Assembly: GCA_964017045.1 (NCBI GenBank) | Contig: OZ024795.1 | Span: 54,289,350 to 54,353,349, forward strand | From: Omphiscola glabra | Lineage: Eukaryota; Mollusca; Gastropoda; Lymnaeidae | DNA length: 64,000 nt | Reading direction: 5' to 3' | In this document: one piece after another, positions 45,384 to 59,084 of the stretch | How the letters are laid out: each line of letters begins with the position of its first letter | How positions within the stretch are numbered: the first letter of the stretch is position 1 | Translations under genes and position numbers: made by a program | Notes under the pieces: generated by a model | Told to the model about the DNA's origin: nothing | What the model saw: the letters and a program-made list of their open reading frames with translations, nothing else | Databases searched by the model: none

Positions 45384-45530
45384 AAAAGGAGAGCATTATC
45401 ATCTCTTAATGACAGCAGAGATGAAGAGAATAATATGTAAATAGTATAATAGACAACTATCAAAGGGAGAGCATTATCATCTCTTAATGACAGCCGGGAT
45501 GAAGAGAATAATATGTTAATAGACAACTAA
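45384..45530. repeat. About 80-bp direct duplication
   Basis: Two copies of gagagcattatcatctctta followed by atgacag, gatgaagagaataatatg and atagacaact. Confidence 0.9.
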
Positions 45531-45825
45531 TTGGGCCAGGGAATAAGCCAACCCCAAAAAATACTTTTTTTCTCTATTTCTCAGTCGAGATAGTTAACAA
45601 AATGTTGACAGGAACTCATAGTATTAAGGTAAGGATATCGTTAACATTTTGGGGGGTGGGAGTGTGAAGGGAGGAATGGCGTACCTTAACAAAGTACCAC
45701 CTGGGGTGAACTCCAAAAAATGCACTTTACACATCGGTTACATAATGTGAGGCTTACACAATATAAAATAAAACACACCCAGATACGTCCAACCAAAATT
45801 TGATGTGCCATAAATGTGTTAAATC

Positions 45826-46480
45826 ATATATATATATATATATATAAGTGAAAATTTGTTTGCTTGTTCCACAAATGCTTTTACATGGATTGATGGATCT
45901 TGAACAAACTTTATACATATATCCATCATTATCCAGAATCAAACACTGGGGGCTATGAATTTTTATAACATTCCTAAATAAATAAATTGATTAAAAAGTA
46001 ATCCTAAATGAAAATGAATGGATGGATATTGACAAAACTCAGTACACATTATCCATATTCAAATACTGAAAGGTACTGAACTCATAATATTCCATTTATC
46101 TGGGGCCTGGGGCCCCATTTCATTTTCCTTACATAAGCCATATAAATATCAATAGGCTTAATACTGCTTGATGGATCTTGACCAAACTTAGTACATATAC
46201 ACTTGATTATCCATATTCAAATACCGAAGAGTACTGAACTCATAATATCCATTCCTCTGGGGCCAGGGGCCCCATTTGATTTTTCCTTATATAAACTAGA
46301 TAAATACCAATAGGCTTAGAAAAAACAATAGGTTTTATGTGAATTGATGGATATAGGTCTAGCTCTGTAGCAATACACTTCATTGTCCGTATGGAAATAT
46401 CGGTGGATTTAAAACTAATAATATTCAATCTAGAATTTTCCAGAAAGTTCGAAAACGTTGGCATTTTAAAATAGATTTTA
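45826..46480. repeat. (TA)n followed by about 150-bp degenerate repeat, four copies
   Basis: After a TA tract at 45826-45846, units at about 45885, 46017, 46168 and 46333 share tgatggatcttgaccaaact, ttatccatattcaaatac and actcataatattcca, and two share ctggggccaggggcccca. Confidence 0.75.
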
Positions 46481-46847
46481 ATAGGACAAAATTTATATTT
46501 TAACTCTATAACTTATGTAACTAATTTTTATGGGGCCCCTATCTCAGGCAACTGCAAATTAGGTACAATTATGAAATGTACAACTTAAATGTACTGTAGT
46601 TATAGTAGTGCATTTTGTTGTATTTAAAGAATAATTACGTAGAAAAGTCTTTTTTTTCCCCACGTTTTGAGGAGGATATTAATTTTAATCTAGGATGTTC
46701 CAGAAAGTTCTATATTGTTCTACAGGGATTTATAATGGGATCTGAAAGCTTAATGAAATGTTAGTTTAGTTCTATTCATTTCTATACTTTCATGGGGATT
46801 TTCTTTGAAATTACCCTTTATAATCCTACTGGGAACAAAATCCCAAT

Positions 46848-47190
46848 GAGGAACAGGATCATAAAGGGGAACGAGTAAATTGGAACCCACAGGTACCTTG
46901 ATCTCATCAAGTAACGGGATCAAATAGGACAAACGGGATCTCACAGAGAACGGTATCCTAACTGGATCGGATCCCACCTGAAAACGGGATCCCTCCGACA
47001 TCTGGATCTGACTGATATAGGGATCTCACCGGGATCACACCAGGAAAAGGGATACTGACGGGATCAGAATTAGGTCGGGATTCCATTTGTCAAAGGGTTC
47101 CAAATGGGGTTGGGATCCTAATGGGAAACGGGATCCCAATCGGGGTCGGAATACCGACGGGATTGGGATACCAATGGGATTGGGAGGCCG
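46848..47190. repeat. Degenerate gggatccc repeat
   Basis: Irregular 17- to 24-bp units of the aacgggatcccaatggg type. Confidence 0.85.
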
Positions 47191-47199
47191 TCACGGGCA

Positions 47200-47520
47200 A
47201 TGCCGTATATAGGATATAAACATTTATAGATAGGACATATTTATCTATAGGACATTTTATATGATATAGTCTATTTTGGTACAGTAGTTGGCCTATCTAT
47301 TGGACATTTTATACAATATATGATAGTCTTTTATAGCAGTAGTCCTATCTATTGGACATTTTATATGATATAGTCTATTACAGTAGTAGGCCTATCTATT
47401 GGAATTATATATATATATATATATAGTCTTTTATAGTATTAGGCCTATCTATTTGATATTTTAAATGAAAATAGTCTATTACAGTAGTAGGCCTATTTAT
47501 TGGACATTTTATATGAACTA
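47200..47520. repeat. About 55-bp repeat, about 6 copies
   Basis: Units share cctatctattggacatttta, tatgatatagtcta and cagtagtagg. Confidence 0.88.
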
Positions 47521-47611
47521 GATGATTAAGTTTACAATACAGAAAATCTAAGTTGTTTACAACAGTATCTATTATTCAATGTTTAAAATAAATTACTATT
47601 TTTTTACGAAG

Positions 47612-49130
47612 TGGATGCGTACACCGCGGCGGTGTACCTAGCAAAACCATAGACATAGGCCTGCGTACACCGCGGCGGTGTATCTAGTGAAACCATGGAC
47701 CTATGGCTGCTTACCCCGCGGCAAACATATACCATTGACCTTGTTTTAAGATACTGACGTTGGATGTGAACTTGTGTGGTCTTGTGGTAGAGTAGACGCT
47801 AAGGGATGTTACATTAAATTATTTACTAGATTGGTCATTGGTATCGAATTTTACCTTTTTTTTTTCTTCATTTTATTAAATTTTAATTAAAAGAATATTT
47901 TATATTTAATTTATTATGTTCATTTGTACCAGTAGTTATATTATAATTTTAAAAATATTTTGTAGCAACTGAAATATTTTAAGTAGGCCTATATGTTGAA
48001 TTTGAAAATAATAAGAAATGAGAAAACAAATATAGAACGTATGATACATAGGCATTATGATTATAGTATATAGGTCCATCCATTTCCGCACTATGGAAGA
48101 AGGAGGACGTTGTTGATTTTTTATAATTTGCATACTGCTGCGTATAGCGGTTGTCGGAGGGGAGATACGTATTTTTCCTTTCGTATGATGATAAATTGAA
48201 GCTAACCAGCTCCTTCTTCTGACATTATACCCAGTTCACTTGATACTTGGCTCCTCTACCTAATGTGCCGCAGATCCAATGTCTTGTTGCGTGCTATAAC
48301 AGTGATGAGTGTTCAAGTGCGCCTAGCAGGCAGCAGTGAAATCTCTCGCACATTTTTAAAATGTTTTCTTCAAATTATGTTCCTGGATAGTTGGATATTT
48401 TTGGATCTGAAAGTTTCTTGGACTGTTTAGAAGCTGAACTTTTTCACTCAAAACAAACTCAGTTGTTTAACAGTGTGTAATTTCTTGACAGGACATTCGG
48501 AGCGCCGTGAGCATGTTAACATATAGCATGGAAATGAGCGCTATATAAGTACTCAAATAAATCAATCAAAGAACGTACATTTAATAATTATCTGGAATTT
48601 CTGACACTCAAATACATCTATTAAAGCCAACTTTAACCTACAAATCTGTGCAATCAATAATATTTGTGGGGGGTACGCCACAGGTTAGGAAAATGCGTTT
48701 CACTTACGAAGAGGCCAGATACGACCAATAAAATACTAAGAAATGCTTGCTCTTTACAAAAGTGTGGAACTTACCCAAATATCTTCTCCCAACCCCCAAA
48801 ATACAACACAAAAAAATGTATATTACCCATTTAATAAAAAAAATTACAGTTACAGTTTTACAGAAACATTCCCTTGCGTTCATGCAAGGCTCAAGCCCAT
48901 GCGCACAATAAAAATATCAATTACAGTTCTACTTTTGTTTAATCTTGCAGGTATTAAATAATTTTTAAATAAATAGTTTTTAAGAGTTTAACATTAATTT
49001 TACAAGAACAGCATGCATATAGTTAAAGACTGACAAAGACCAAGGTTTTGCTGTTTTTACCACTGCGGTGTACGCAGGCCAAAGACCATGGTTTTGCTAG
49101 GTACACCGCCACGGTGTACGTAGTGCCGGC
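47612..49130. mobile_element. Putative DNA element with palindrome-bearing inverted ends
   Basis: The left end carries gcgtacaccgcggcggtgta, cctagcaaaaccatag and a second gcgtacaccgcggcggtgta. The right end (49055-49125) carries the inverted counterpart (gtgtacgcaggccaaagacc, ggttttgctaggtacaccgc). tacaccgcggcggtgta is itself a 17-bp palindrome. No transposase is seen. The interior holds an AT-rich stretch and the SINE tail at 48486. Confidence 0.45.
48486..48569 (+). mobile_element. SINE 3' fragment, same family as 4693-4990
   Basis: cggagcgccgtgagcatg, then gagcgctatataagtact and caaataaatcaatcaa match the SINE's last 80 or so bases. The tRNA-like head is missing (5' truncation). Confidence 0.75.
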
Positions 49131-49479
49131 CATTTTTTAAATACCGTACGCCTTCAATTGCCCATGACTTAAGTTTTAGGGACTTTGGTACCAAGATGGC
49201 ACCCACTAGGGATTTTGATGAAAATTACAAAATATTTTTAAAGATATAAAAAAGCTACAGCTTTAAAGATAATATAGAGAATGAATTATAAAAAAACATT
49301 AAAATCAGCCTTCTTGCTCCAACAATTCAAAAGTTATTAATTTTTTAGTAAGGACCTCAAAACCCACTCTTTCACTATGGGCCTATGGGGTCCTCTAAAT
49401 TTAAATTTCGTGTATTTTGCTATTTTTTTATGCCTATAACTCTTAATAAAATGTGAATAAAACTTAATAATATCAGGGA

Positions 49480-49655
49480 ACAGTTTAATATGAGTTATTC
49501 TAAATAAAGCCACAAAACAAAGTTTATTGTTTGTTAATGTCAATATTGTTCGAAAAAAAAAATAAAACAGTTTAATATGAGTTATTCTAAATAATGCCAC
49601 AAAACAAAGTTTATTTTTGTTAATGTCTATATTGTTCGAAAAAAAAAAAAAAAAA
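49480..49655. repeat. About 87-bp direct duplication with poly-A
   Basis: Two copies of cagtttaatatgagttattc, then ccacaaaacaaagtttatt and atattgttcgaaaaaaa. Confidence 0.9.
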
Positions 49656-50340
49656 TGTAATTTTCTTATTAAAAATGTATAAAATATGCTGACTTGTCAC
49701 TTATTTGTATAGGTCTTGTCATTTCTCAGACCGGAAAACGTCATAGTGCACTACGTAATGTTACTATTTTTAGAACGGCGGACAATTAAATCTGAAAACA
49801 CGGTATACAACGAAGAATTTTTTCTACAACTAGTCCCCCAACACTAAACAAAAATTGAAATAGGAATGATAATCAAAATGTTAGTTCACAAACTTTTTTG
49901 GCTTTCTTTTAGCTTTCTACTAGATTGCCATCTAAAAAAATCATTAAAATAAAAATGCATGCAAATGGGCGGGGCAGATTGTTTATTATTCTGAACATAA
50001 AAAGATAAAAAAACAGTCGGCAATTTAATAACTATTGGCTAAGATTTTTTTAAAACTATGTTATTCAGGAAACTGTGTTACACAAGTAGCAAATTTAAAG
50101 AAAACACAAATAAGCACAATAATAATCCATGAAAAGTGCCCTATTTGTAAGCACACGTTAAATTCTTAATTTTTGTTTTTAAAATATCAATTTTTTAAAG
50201 TGTTCGTGCTATATGTTAAAAGATGCCCAAGATTTCGCACACCTTTTCACCCAGGAATCTACACAAATACTACTGATGGACTTTGGGTGCAGGCCTATTT
50301 TCAAACTACTTCATTGTGTGCTTTCCAGTGGCGCTTTCAC
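49656..50340. other. Non-coding, no feature seen
   Basis: Around 49735-49790 there is an inverted match to 1265-1310 (attacgtagtg, gacgttttc). Confidence 0.4.
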
Positions 50341-50520
50341 TTACACACACAAACACACACACAAACAAACACACACAAAAAACACAAACATACACACACA
50401 CAAACACACATACACACAAACAAACGCACACACAGACCAACCAACCAACAAACCCACCCACCCACACACACCCCAACACACACAGAGAGAGAGTAAGAAA
50501 GAGAGAGACACACACACAAC
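50341..50520. repeat. CA-rich microsatellite
   Basis: (ACAC)n with AAAC, ACCC and GAGA interruptions. Open frames here (HTQTNTH) are low-complexity. Confidence 0.95.
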
Positions 50521-52960
50521 TTGAACATGTTTCCGACAGTTGTAAAGTGACTATTATCATATTTGACCATTTACTCATGGTAAAACATTATTAAACTGAC
50601 AAAGTAACTGCTCATTCGATTTAGGCCTGCTACTACTACTACTAGTGTTAAGAATTGTGGAACTGCGTTCGGATGATCCCAATCCCGTAACACCACATAA
50701 ATTAGTGTGTTTCTCGCAATCTTTCTCAAAAAGTATTATGCCATTTTATTATTGAGATTGTGGATTTATTGAAGTGGTGTAAATATTTCATTAAATATAG
50801 TTGAAAACAATGTTTTGATTTAGGCTAAGAGTCACTTCGCTAACATAGCAGTACTGAACAGTGTTGGCATTTTGTCCGCATAATTACCCGGATGATTACA
50901 GCAGTTCTATTTATAGATTTCCGCCATTAAATGACAAGCCCTATTTAATTAATTTTGTTTCAATATATAATTTCCAAACAATAAAAATAATGGCTAATGT
51001 GCTGTTGTGGTCCCCTTATTGGGAGTCACTTCCCTTTGTTTATGATAGATTTAGGGTTCGGGTTAGGGTGAGCGACAGAGGGACCAGTAGCGTGCAATAA
51101 CCAAAATAATATATATATACTTTAGATATAATTTTCAATTTATCTGTGGAATTGTTTAACATTTATAAGTATACAAAAAATACAGTATAGCGTATTTGAT
51201 TCATTTATTAGTTAATTTGTAATAAAATTACCAATTACAATTCAAAATTGCCAACCGATTCTAGAAAGGAAAGCTATTGGTAGATACTTCGGTAAAGCAA
51301 GGGAGACTACTTGAAAATTTGTATCGGAAATGGGCGTCGGCGCATTAAAATCCGACTTTTTAATTTTTTAATGTGAGTGTCAATCCATTAATAAATGAGT
51401 TCTTTTGACATGTAATTGAGTTCCGCTTCCGCCTTTTTACTTTGGAAGACATATTGGCCTACATTCCCATCCAGCTATTTTGTATTTTCAATCGACCTTT
51501 ATTTTGAAAATCATTGGTATATATAAGTCATCTTCCCATTCAAAATTTTTTGTGAAATAAAAAGAAAAGGTCTTTCATATTAAATCTTGAAAAGCAGTAG
51601 ATATTGAAGTATCTTTGTGCCAATTCTCATTGAAGTAGGTCATGTCTGACATTAGTTATGCTTGTCTGCGTAACCTGTATTGTCCCTAGGTGGACTAGCC
51701 CAATTTCGATTAGGATGTAACCACGCCCCCTTTTTAATGGCGGAAGATGCAGATTAGTTTCAGGTCACTTATGTTGTTTTTGTTTTAACATTACAACACA
51801 AATATTAAGAGTTGCAACTAGAAATAAAAGTAAAAACTTAATAAATAACATTGAATAAACATACTGAATATATATGGGTCATGTGGTAGCTGAGTAATGA
51901 AATGAAGAAGTCACGAAGTGACACTGATCAAGTAGTGTGCAACCGTTGCCAGGGGCAACTATGGCCGATACTTAGGAAATATTTAATTATTACCACTATT
52001 TACATCAAAATATTTGATAAATTATGTTTTAGAATGAACTTAAATGTTAATGAAAGAATCATATTTTAATTTGAGGTTAAAAAAAACGGTAGCGTCCATA
52101 TTATAAATGATCATAATTTGCCGTGTGCAAAATGCCATGCGCATGTGCAGCCATTCAGTCACTTGCAAAGGGCTATACCGTAGACTACTATCTCATTTTC
52201 ATTCATAAAAGGTTGCCGTGTGCAAAAACTATCACAACATTGGTCAGGGAAAGCTTTAATTAATTAGTCATGTGCCAAAGTTGAAAGTTCAAAATAAGTA
52301 GATCCCAAACAGTATTTTAGGGGACGCATTGCCTAATATAGACTATATAGCATATACCGGTACAATGGACTCCGTAGATTTGGTAAACAGAAAAGCCTTA
52401 TATTAATACATTATATTAAATTTACTGATATACATAGTGCATAATTAGATAAATTATAATTTAATAATTTATATATAATTGTATAAAATTATTTTTTAAT
52501 ACAGCATAGTTCTGAAAATAAAAGTTGTATAAAATTAACATTAAAACGAGATTTATTTAGCTCATGACGCGAACAACTGAATTGGGTCACAGAATGTGGC
52601 GATGCAGTCCATGTTAAAAAAGGACAAACGAAGTCGTACTTTCAAAATTCATAACTTTAAAACTACAACATCTAAAAATATGAGTTTGGTGTTATAATTG
52701 TGTAAAAAAATTAGCTCTATTCAAATATGCCATTGGTTTATTTTTACAAAGTTTTCGAATTTTTTACCAAAGTACCTACTATTGGGCTTACTGGCACTCA
52801 ACTACCAGTAGATTCCAGGCGGCTATTGGTAGTTTCTATCAAAAACTACTAATTGGTGATAGATTGATGTAGTGCAGTGTTAACTTAGTATTGGTAGTCA
52901 ACTGTCGGATTTTAGTGTCTTATAATTTCAATCCAAATTTAAAGCTAACAACATTCTTTC
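50521..52960. other. Non-coding, no feature seen
   Basis: 2.4 kb of AT-rich sequence without exon, element end or tandem repeat that I can support. Confidence 0.45.
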
Positions 52961-54920
52961 AGGATTCATTATCGAGCCTTGGTGTTATTACTTGTAAGAA
53001 CCAGGGCTGCCACTCACTTTTTACAAATTTCCCTAGATTTTGTCAAAAAATTTCCCAAGATTTCCCAAGATCATATAATTATATAAGAGTTTTCATTAAA
53101 ATGGGTTCTCTATTTAGTAATTAATGCATTACTAGCTTGAATTAATGCCCCTGAAACTCGGGGTACAGTAATTGACTGAAATTTATTTTAAAAGAAATTT
53201 TAAAAAAATCTTTATCATGAAAAGGAAAAGAAAATTGATTTTGAAAAAAAAAAAATCATATTAATTTATAATCCAAATTCTCCATACCCACTGGAGTTAG
53301 GCTACTAAATTAAATATTACCTCCAAATTTTCTGGTAAAAATAGCATCTACGTGTGTAATATAAGTCCTTTGAAACAAAGCTCACAGTGCTAATCAACAC
53401 AGAAGTCTCTTTACAACTATTACAAGGGCAACAGGTTCATCATCAAAAACATGTTTTTTTCTTATTGTAATTCTGTAGATTAGTAATGGGGTTTGCAAAG
53501 AAATAAAGCAGAATTTAATAATAATAATTGTAGTTAAAATTGATTGACATTATATGAAGACAATAAGTATTTTTTAAATTGTAAATTTACATTATAATAA
53601 TTTTTTCATACAAAATACTGTTTAAATGAACTTTTCAGCTATAATCCTACAATGTACCGGAATACTTTTAATATCTTAATTACCCGTGTGTAAATGCACA
53701 ACAATTTTTTTCCAATTGATGAAAATGAGGCTGGATTTTTTAACAGATGCATCATAGTTCGAACACATTGTAGAAGTAGTAACTGAAATTCATCAAATTT
53801 AATTATCGATTCTTGATTGAACACTATCGTTCCCTCTTTGGCTTGTACTGTTTTTCGTATGGTTGCTAATGTCTAATACTAATAGCCTAATGATAAAGTT
53901 TCCGAGCCTACTTCCCCTCCCCCCACAACTCACAAATTCTATAATAGTAATAGTTAATATTGATTTCCTTTGAGATTTCAAGATTTATTATCAGTTTATT
54001 TATTGTTGAGACTGTTCCATACATATGGTGTACAAGGTCAATTTGACAAACTTTCAACGCCTGGATGTAATTTTTAGTATTCAAATTAAAAAAAAAGAAG
54101 AAAAAATTGAACTTTTTAATACTTCTAAAATTTTAACTTCAATTACAGAAGATTTCTTATCTATTTATGAATTGTTTTAAAAATTAAAACCAGAAAAAAG
54201 TTAAAACAATATACTTTTTCCTTGTTACTTTAATAACTATTTTGCTTTATTTTCACTTTAATTTTTATCACATATTTTTTTGCGTTCTTCGAAATATGTA
54301 AAACATCTTCCCACTGTTAATAATTCCCAAGGTTTTGCCTGATTTTCAAAATTATTCCCCAGATCCCAATGGGGGTCGTTAATTTCCAAGATCTTGGGAA
54401 ATTTCTCAAGGTGTGGTATAATGAATGAACGGGTTGATATTGCTCATTGAAAGTGGTTTTTAAAGTTCCGGTTTTGGTTTGATTTGATTGGCTGGACTAC
54501 AAAAAGCTGTTGATAGTTTACTTCTAAAAATAGAACCCATATAAGTTATTGTAAACTACCAAGACACTTTCTTAAAAATTATTTCACCTTTCGACCCATT
54601 TAATTATAATACGTTTTTTGTTGTTGAAAATTTGGTATAGGCATGTCTGCTCCTTGGATTGCTTGAAATAATGTTTCACTCGGCGATACGGAAATGAATC
54701 AGACACTCTAGACAGTCGACAGAAATTAATTTATTTTGCCAGTGATATTTGCTGAAGACGAGACGTGTAATCGCTCCTTGGATTACTTGAAATTAAAGTT
54801 TTTACTTGGTGATACCAGATATTATCGGATTTAAAGAAGTTTATATTCTCTCATTCAAACGTCTCTTTGCCGCACTATAAAAGTTGAGCTGGTACTGGTA
54901 TTTTTAATGGAATCGATTCC
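52961..54920. other. Non-coding; possible inverted-end element and short duplications
   Basis: cagggctgccactcactttt at about 53003 and the nearby aatttcccaagat motifs have an inverted relative (atcttgggaaatttctcaag) at about 54390-54410, weakly suggesting a 1.4-kb element. gctccttggattgcttgaaa at about 54650 recurs at about 54774. Confidence 0.3.
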
Positions 54921-55029
54921 GAGTGTGGCAGATTCTGCGATTAGCGATGGTGCAAAGAGGTGCAATCCTTGATGTACTATCTCTATTTTCAGCTTTCGAC
55001 ATAAACCCAGACAGGTGGTAGGAAAAAGC

Positions 55030-55260
55030 AAAGGATCGAACATCATGGCTTTCCACTTTACACTTACACAGGAGCTCATTCTACATGAAATTGACAGAGC
55101 AGCGGCTGCAGAGCGCAAGAGCTATGCCAGGAAGACCCGGTCTGACTCTGCTCCCGGAAATGCCATATCATTCCACTGCACATTAAAATTTCGTGGCAGA
55201 ATCAGCCTCATTAGCCAACTGCGTACCCACAGACAGAACTAGCACTAAACTGATGATTAA
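55030..55260 (+). mobile_element. LINE 3' coding fragment with degenerate zinc-finger-like end
   Basis: In shifting frames it reads DRTSWLSTL and later FHCTLKFRGRISLISQLRTH, which resembles the 'DR..W.....' plus 'C..C.R...SRIGL.SH.RTH' C-terminus of several APE LINEs. It lacks most cysteines and is interrupted. It is separate from the CR1-like element that follows. Confidence 0.45.
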
Positions 55261-55618
55261 AGTGGTCATGGTCGACTCCCGACTGACGAACAGCAACATC
55301 TCTATTTTATAATTATGCATGGAAAGTCTTCAATATAATATAGAGCGCCCTGCGTTATTTATTCACTGAGAAGTTTGGATTTAATTAACAAAAATTTAGC
55401 TAAATAAGTTTGTGCTGACGTAACAGAAAAAATAAATACCGGTATTACTTTATGAAAATTCAGTTTCAGTAATCTTGAACCAGGAATTTGGAAGTGGGTC
55501 AAAGCAGGGTCTTTTCCCACAGAGCTGGTAAAATTTGTTGCTGCTCCAAGCTACCAAAATATTAATATATTTAATTTAAAACATTAGGCTATAAATTGTA
55601 CTTTAAAAAAAGAATTAA

Positions 55619-58098
55619 TTGATTAAAATTGAAGCCCCACTCTTCTATCAGCTGTTGCCCCACTCTACTTCAGTCACTCAAGAGCTTTCCTCAGACCACT
55701 TCTGTGTTGTTTGTGAGCTTAACGTTAATGCATCCTCTCCTCTCCTTCAATCCAGGGAGGTCCGCAGTTTGTGTACTATAAATAGGGGTGCCTTTAAGCG
55801 TGATCTGAGTTTGGAAGTGTCCCCTGCCCTCTGCCCTACTTTGGAAACACTACACAGTGCATTGCGCACTGTGCTTGAACGGCATGCCCCCCTAACCCGC
55901 CGTATTGTTAGGTCAGCACGGTCAGCTCCCTGGTATGCAACCATAAGGGAGGAACTACGCAGTGCCAAGAAAGAGCGGCGTAGCGCGGAAAAGAAGTGGC
56001 TTAGGTCAGGTCTTGTTGTTTTTAGGCAGATGTATTATGCTGCCAAGAAACGTGTGACCAAAATTGTTTGTCGAGCAAAAACTTTGTATTTTAGCCAAAA
56101 GATAATTATTGGTAAAACCGGCAAGCAGTTGTTCGATGTTTGTAGCAATCTCAGAGGGAGTAACAAAGGAATTGCTCTTCCTTCAGTGTATCCGTTGCCC
56201 CAGCAACCAGATATGTTCTGCAATTTCTTTACAAGCAAAGTTGCTGACATCCGCACTGAGCTTGATTGTCTTGACATACCCCCCTTAGAATTGCCACCCT
56301 TTTCTTGTGTTAGTTCACATTTCGAAATTTTTAAGCCGGTTTCAGAACAGGAGGTCAAAATTACTATTCTGGAGTCTAAGCCTACGTCATGTTCTTTGGA
56401 CCCCATCCCCACCCCCCTGTTGGTTGAGTCGTTAGATCATTTGCTCCCAACGATAACCAACATAGTCAATGAAAGCTTGTCATCGGGCACTGTTCCATCT
56501 ATTTGTAAGTCAGCTGTCATCAAACCATTGCTTAAGAAGCCTGGTCTGGATGAAAATAATTTTAAAAACTATAGACCTGTATCTAACTTATCATTTTTGT
56601 CTAAAGTCATTGAAAAACTAGTTCTAAAACAACTTTTTGCTTACTTAAATGACAACTCTCTTCTCAGTCCTAATCAATCAGCCTATAGACCTTTCCATAG
56701 CACTGAGACGGCTCTCTTGAAAGTCACCAATGACCTTTGCTTGCATTGGACAGTGGTGATGTCTCCCTCCTGATCCTCTTGGACCTCAGTGCGGCCTTTG
56801 ACACTGTCGACCATGAAACCCTTTACAAAACGCTTGAAAATTACTTTGGCATTTCTGGTTCTGTTTTGTCTTGGTTTAGGTCGTTCCTCTCCGATAGAAC
56901 GCAGGCAGTCGCTGTCGATGGCTGTATCTCCAGCAGTGCTGACTTGGTGTATGGAGTTCCACAGGGGTCCGTTTTGGGCCCGGTTCTATTTACAATGTAT
57001 ACCAGGCCACTGCTCCTCTTGCTCGAGAGGCATGCTGTGGGGAGCCAGTCTTTCGCGGATGATACGCAACTATACAAGCATACCCGTCCCTCTCTTGTAG
57101 ATTCAGCTGTCCGGACTTTGCAGGAGTGTATTGGTGATGTCAAGTCATGGATGACACTCAGCAAGTTGAAACTTAACGATGACAAAACGGAAGCACTTCT
57201 TATTCATGATCACAAATCATCCTCTAACTCAGCTCTCCCCACCTCATTTCAAGTAGGTAACTCAGACATACAGTTTACATACTCAACTAGGAATCTTGGT
57301 TATATTCTGTCTAACAACATGTCTCTAGATAAACATATATCTCACATTTGTCGCTCTGCATACACTGCTATCCGTCAGATCAGCTCCATCCGCCACTACC
57401 TCACAGTTAGTGCAACAAAAACCTTAGTCTGTGCTCTTGTTCTCTCTCGTCTTGACTACTGCAACTCTCTTCTGTCAGGCTCACCAAAACACTTCAAAGA
57501 AAGATTACAAAAGGTTCAAAACTCAGCTGCTAGGCTAGTTTTAAAGGCAAAAAAACGTGATCACGTCACACCACTACTTCATTCACTTCATTGGCTCCCT
57601 GTACAAGCACGGATTGATTATAAACTCTCTGTTCTGTGCCACCACTTTTTCTCGAATTCCTGCCCTTCATATCTACCCGAAATTCTCTCTGTCTATTCAC
57701 CCCTTCGACAGCTTCGCTCCTCCGCAGACGATCGTATTCTTTCTGTCCCTAAGACTTGGCACAAAAACATACGGTGAAAGATCTTTCTCTTACTGTGCCC
57801 CCAAACAATGGAATTCTCTTCCACTACACATCAGAAATATATCAACCATCACAGCCTTCAAAACTGCACTCAAAACACACCTCTTTAAACTTTACTATCC
57901 TGACTGATTCCCCCTCTGAAAGTTAAACGATGCTGCTGAGTGCCGTCCATGGCTTCACATGTAAATTGTTATGGAATGGTTTGTTTTTAATTTATATTTT
58001 TTAAGTTCATTTTAATTTGCATGTACAGCGTGGTGAGCCCAGCCCTAGGCTGGGGTACCACGCTATAGAAAACTACCCATAATAATAATAATAATACC
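55619..58098 (+). mobile_element. CR1/L2-like LINE, 5'-truncated, two frameshifts
   Basis: It opens within the end of the endonuclease domain ([13 protein letters not shown], the final SDH motif). It then carries a linker, [76 protein letters not shown] (catalytic Asp pair, about 57050), LSRLDYCNSLLSGSP, LHWLPVQARIDYKLSVL and SYCAPKQWNSLPLHIR. One frameshift lies near 56740, before LDLSAAF, and another near 57770, before YGERSFSYC. The 3' UTR ends in (ATA)n at about 58078-58096, the kind of tail seen in CR1-related elements. It is otherwise well preserved, so insertion was probably recent. No target duplication was identified. Confidence 0.85.
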
Positions 58099-58104
58099 AG
58101 CTAT

Positions 58105-58322
58105 GTTGATCCACTCTTCTACCAGCTATGTTTTCCACTATTCTATCAACTATGATGGTCCACTCTTCTACTAGAAAATATAATATAATTTTTTGTTTAA
58201 TTTTGCAGAAGGTCTCAGTGAACTGAAGCAAACAAAAATTAGTCCAGAGTGAACTGAAGCAAACAAAATTTAGTCCAGAGTGAACTGAAGTCCTGAAGCA
58301 AACAAAATTAGTCCAGAGCTCA
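58105..58322. repeat. Two small tandem repeats
   Basis: ccactcttctaccagctatg type (58100-58170) and three units of gtgaactgaagcaaacaaaa then ttagtccaga (58217-58320). Confidence 0.85.
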
Positions 58323-58552
58323 GATTAAAGTAAAAGACTACTTTAAATCCCTGTTTTGAACCCTTCATCTTTTATTTGAATTATTAATTATATAAATGAT
58401 CCAATATTTAATTTTGCAGTGGAAAGGAAATTTATGTAAAAGACATATCAATTAATTTTTTTTATCTTAAAAAGGACAAACACAACACTAGTTACTGATA
58501 CCTTTAAAATAAATGCAAAATCTTTAATTAAAAAATATATTATTAATATAAT

Positions 58553-58975
58553 AATTTAAACAAATTGATAATGAGTGAAAATGTTACATTTAAACAAATT
58601 GATAATGAGTGAAAATGTTACATTTAAACAAATTGATAATGAGTGAAAATGTTACATTTAAACAAATTGATAATGAGTGAAAATGTTACATTTAAACAAA
58701 TTGATAATGAGTGAAAGTGTTACATTTAAACAAATTGATAATGAGTGAAACTGTTACATTTAAACAAATTGATAATTGAGTGAAAGTGTTACATTTAAAC
58801 ACACTGATAATGATTGAAAGTGTTACATTTAAACAAATTGATAATGAGTGAAAGTGTTACATTTAAACAAATTGATAATGAGTGAAAGTGTTACATTTAA
58901 ACAAATTGATAATGAGTGAAAGTGTTACATTTAAACAGATTGATAATGAGTGAAAGTGTTACATTTAAACAAATT
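58553..58975. repeat. 34-bp minisatellite, about 12 copies
   Basis: Core ttaaacaaattgataatgag then tgaaaatgttacat, with a right-hand block of tgaaagtg variants. Confidence 0.95.
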
Positions 58976-59084
58976 AAGAAGGAAAAAACAACAACCAATT
59001 AAGACATAGCAACAAGTTGGATTTAAAAAAAACAAAAATAATTGATAAATTATTGAAATTATATAAATTGGCTTCATGCCAATT

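Noticed and set aside
51050..51075. Interstitial telomere repeat (ggttagggt)
   Set aside because: Only one or two TTAGGG-like units; not an array.
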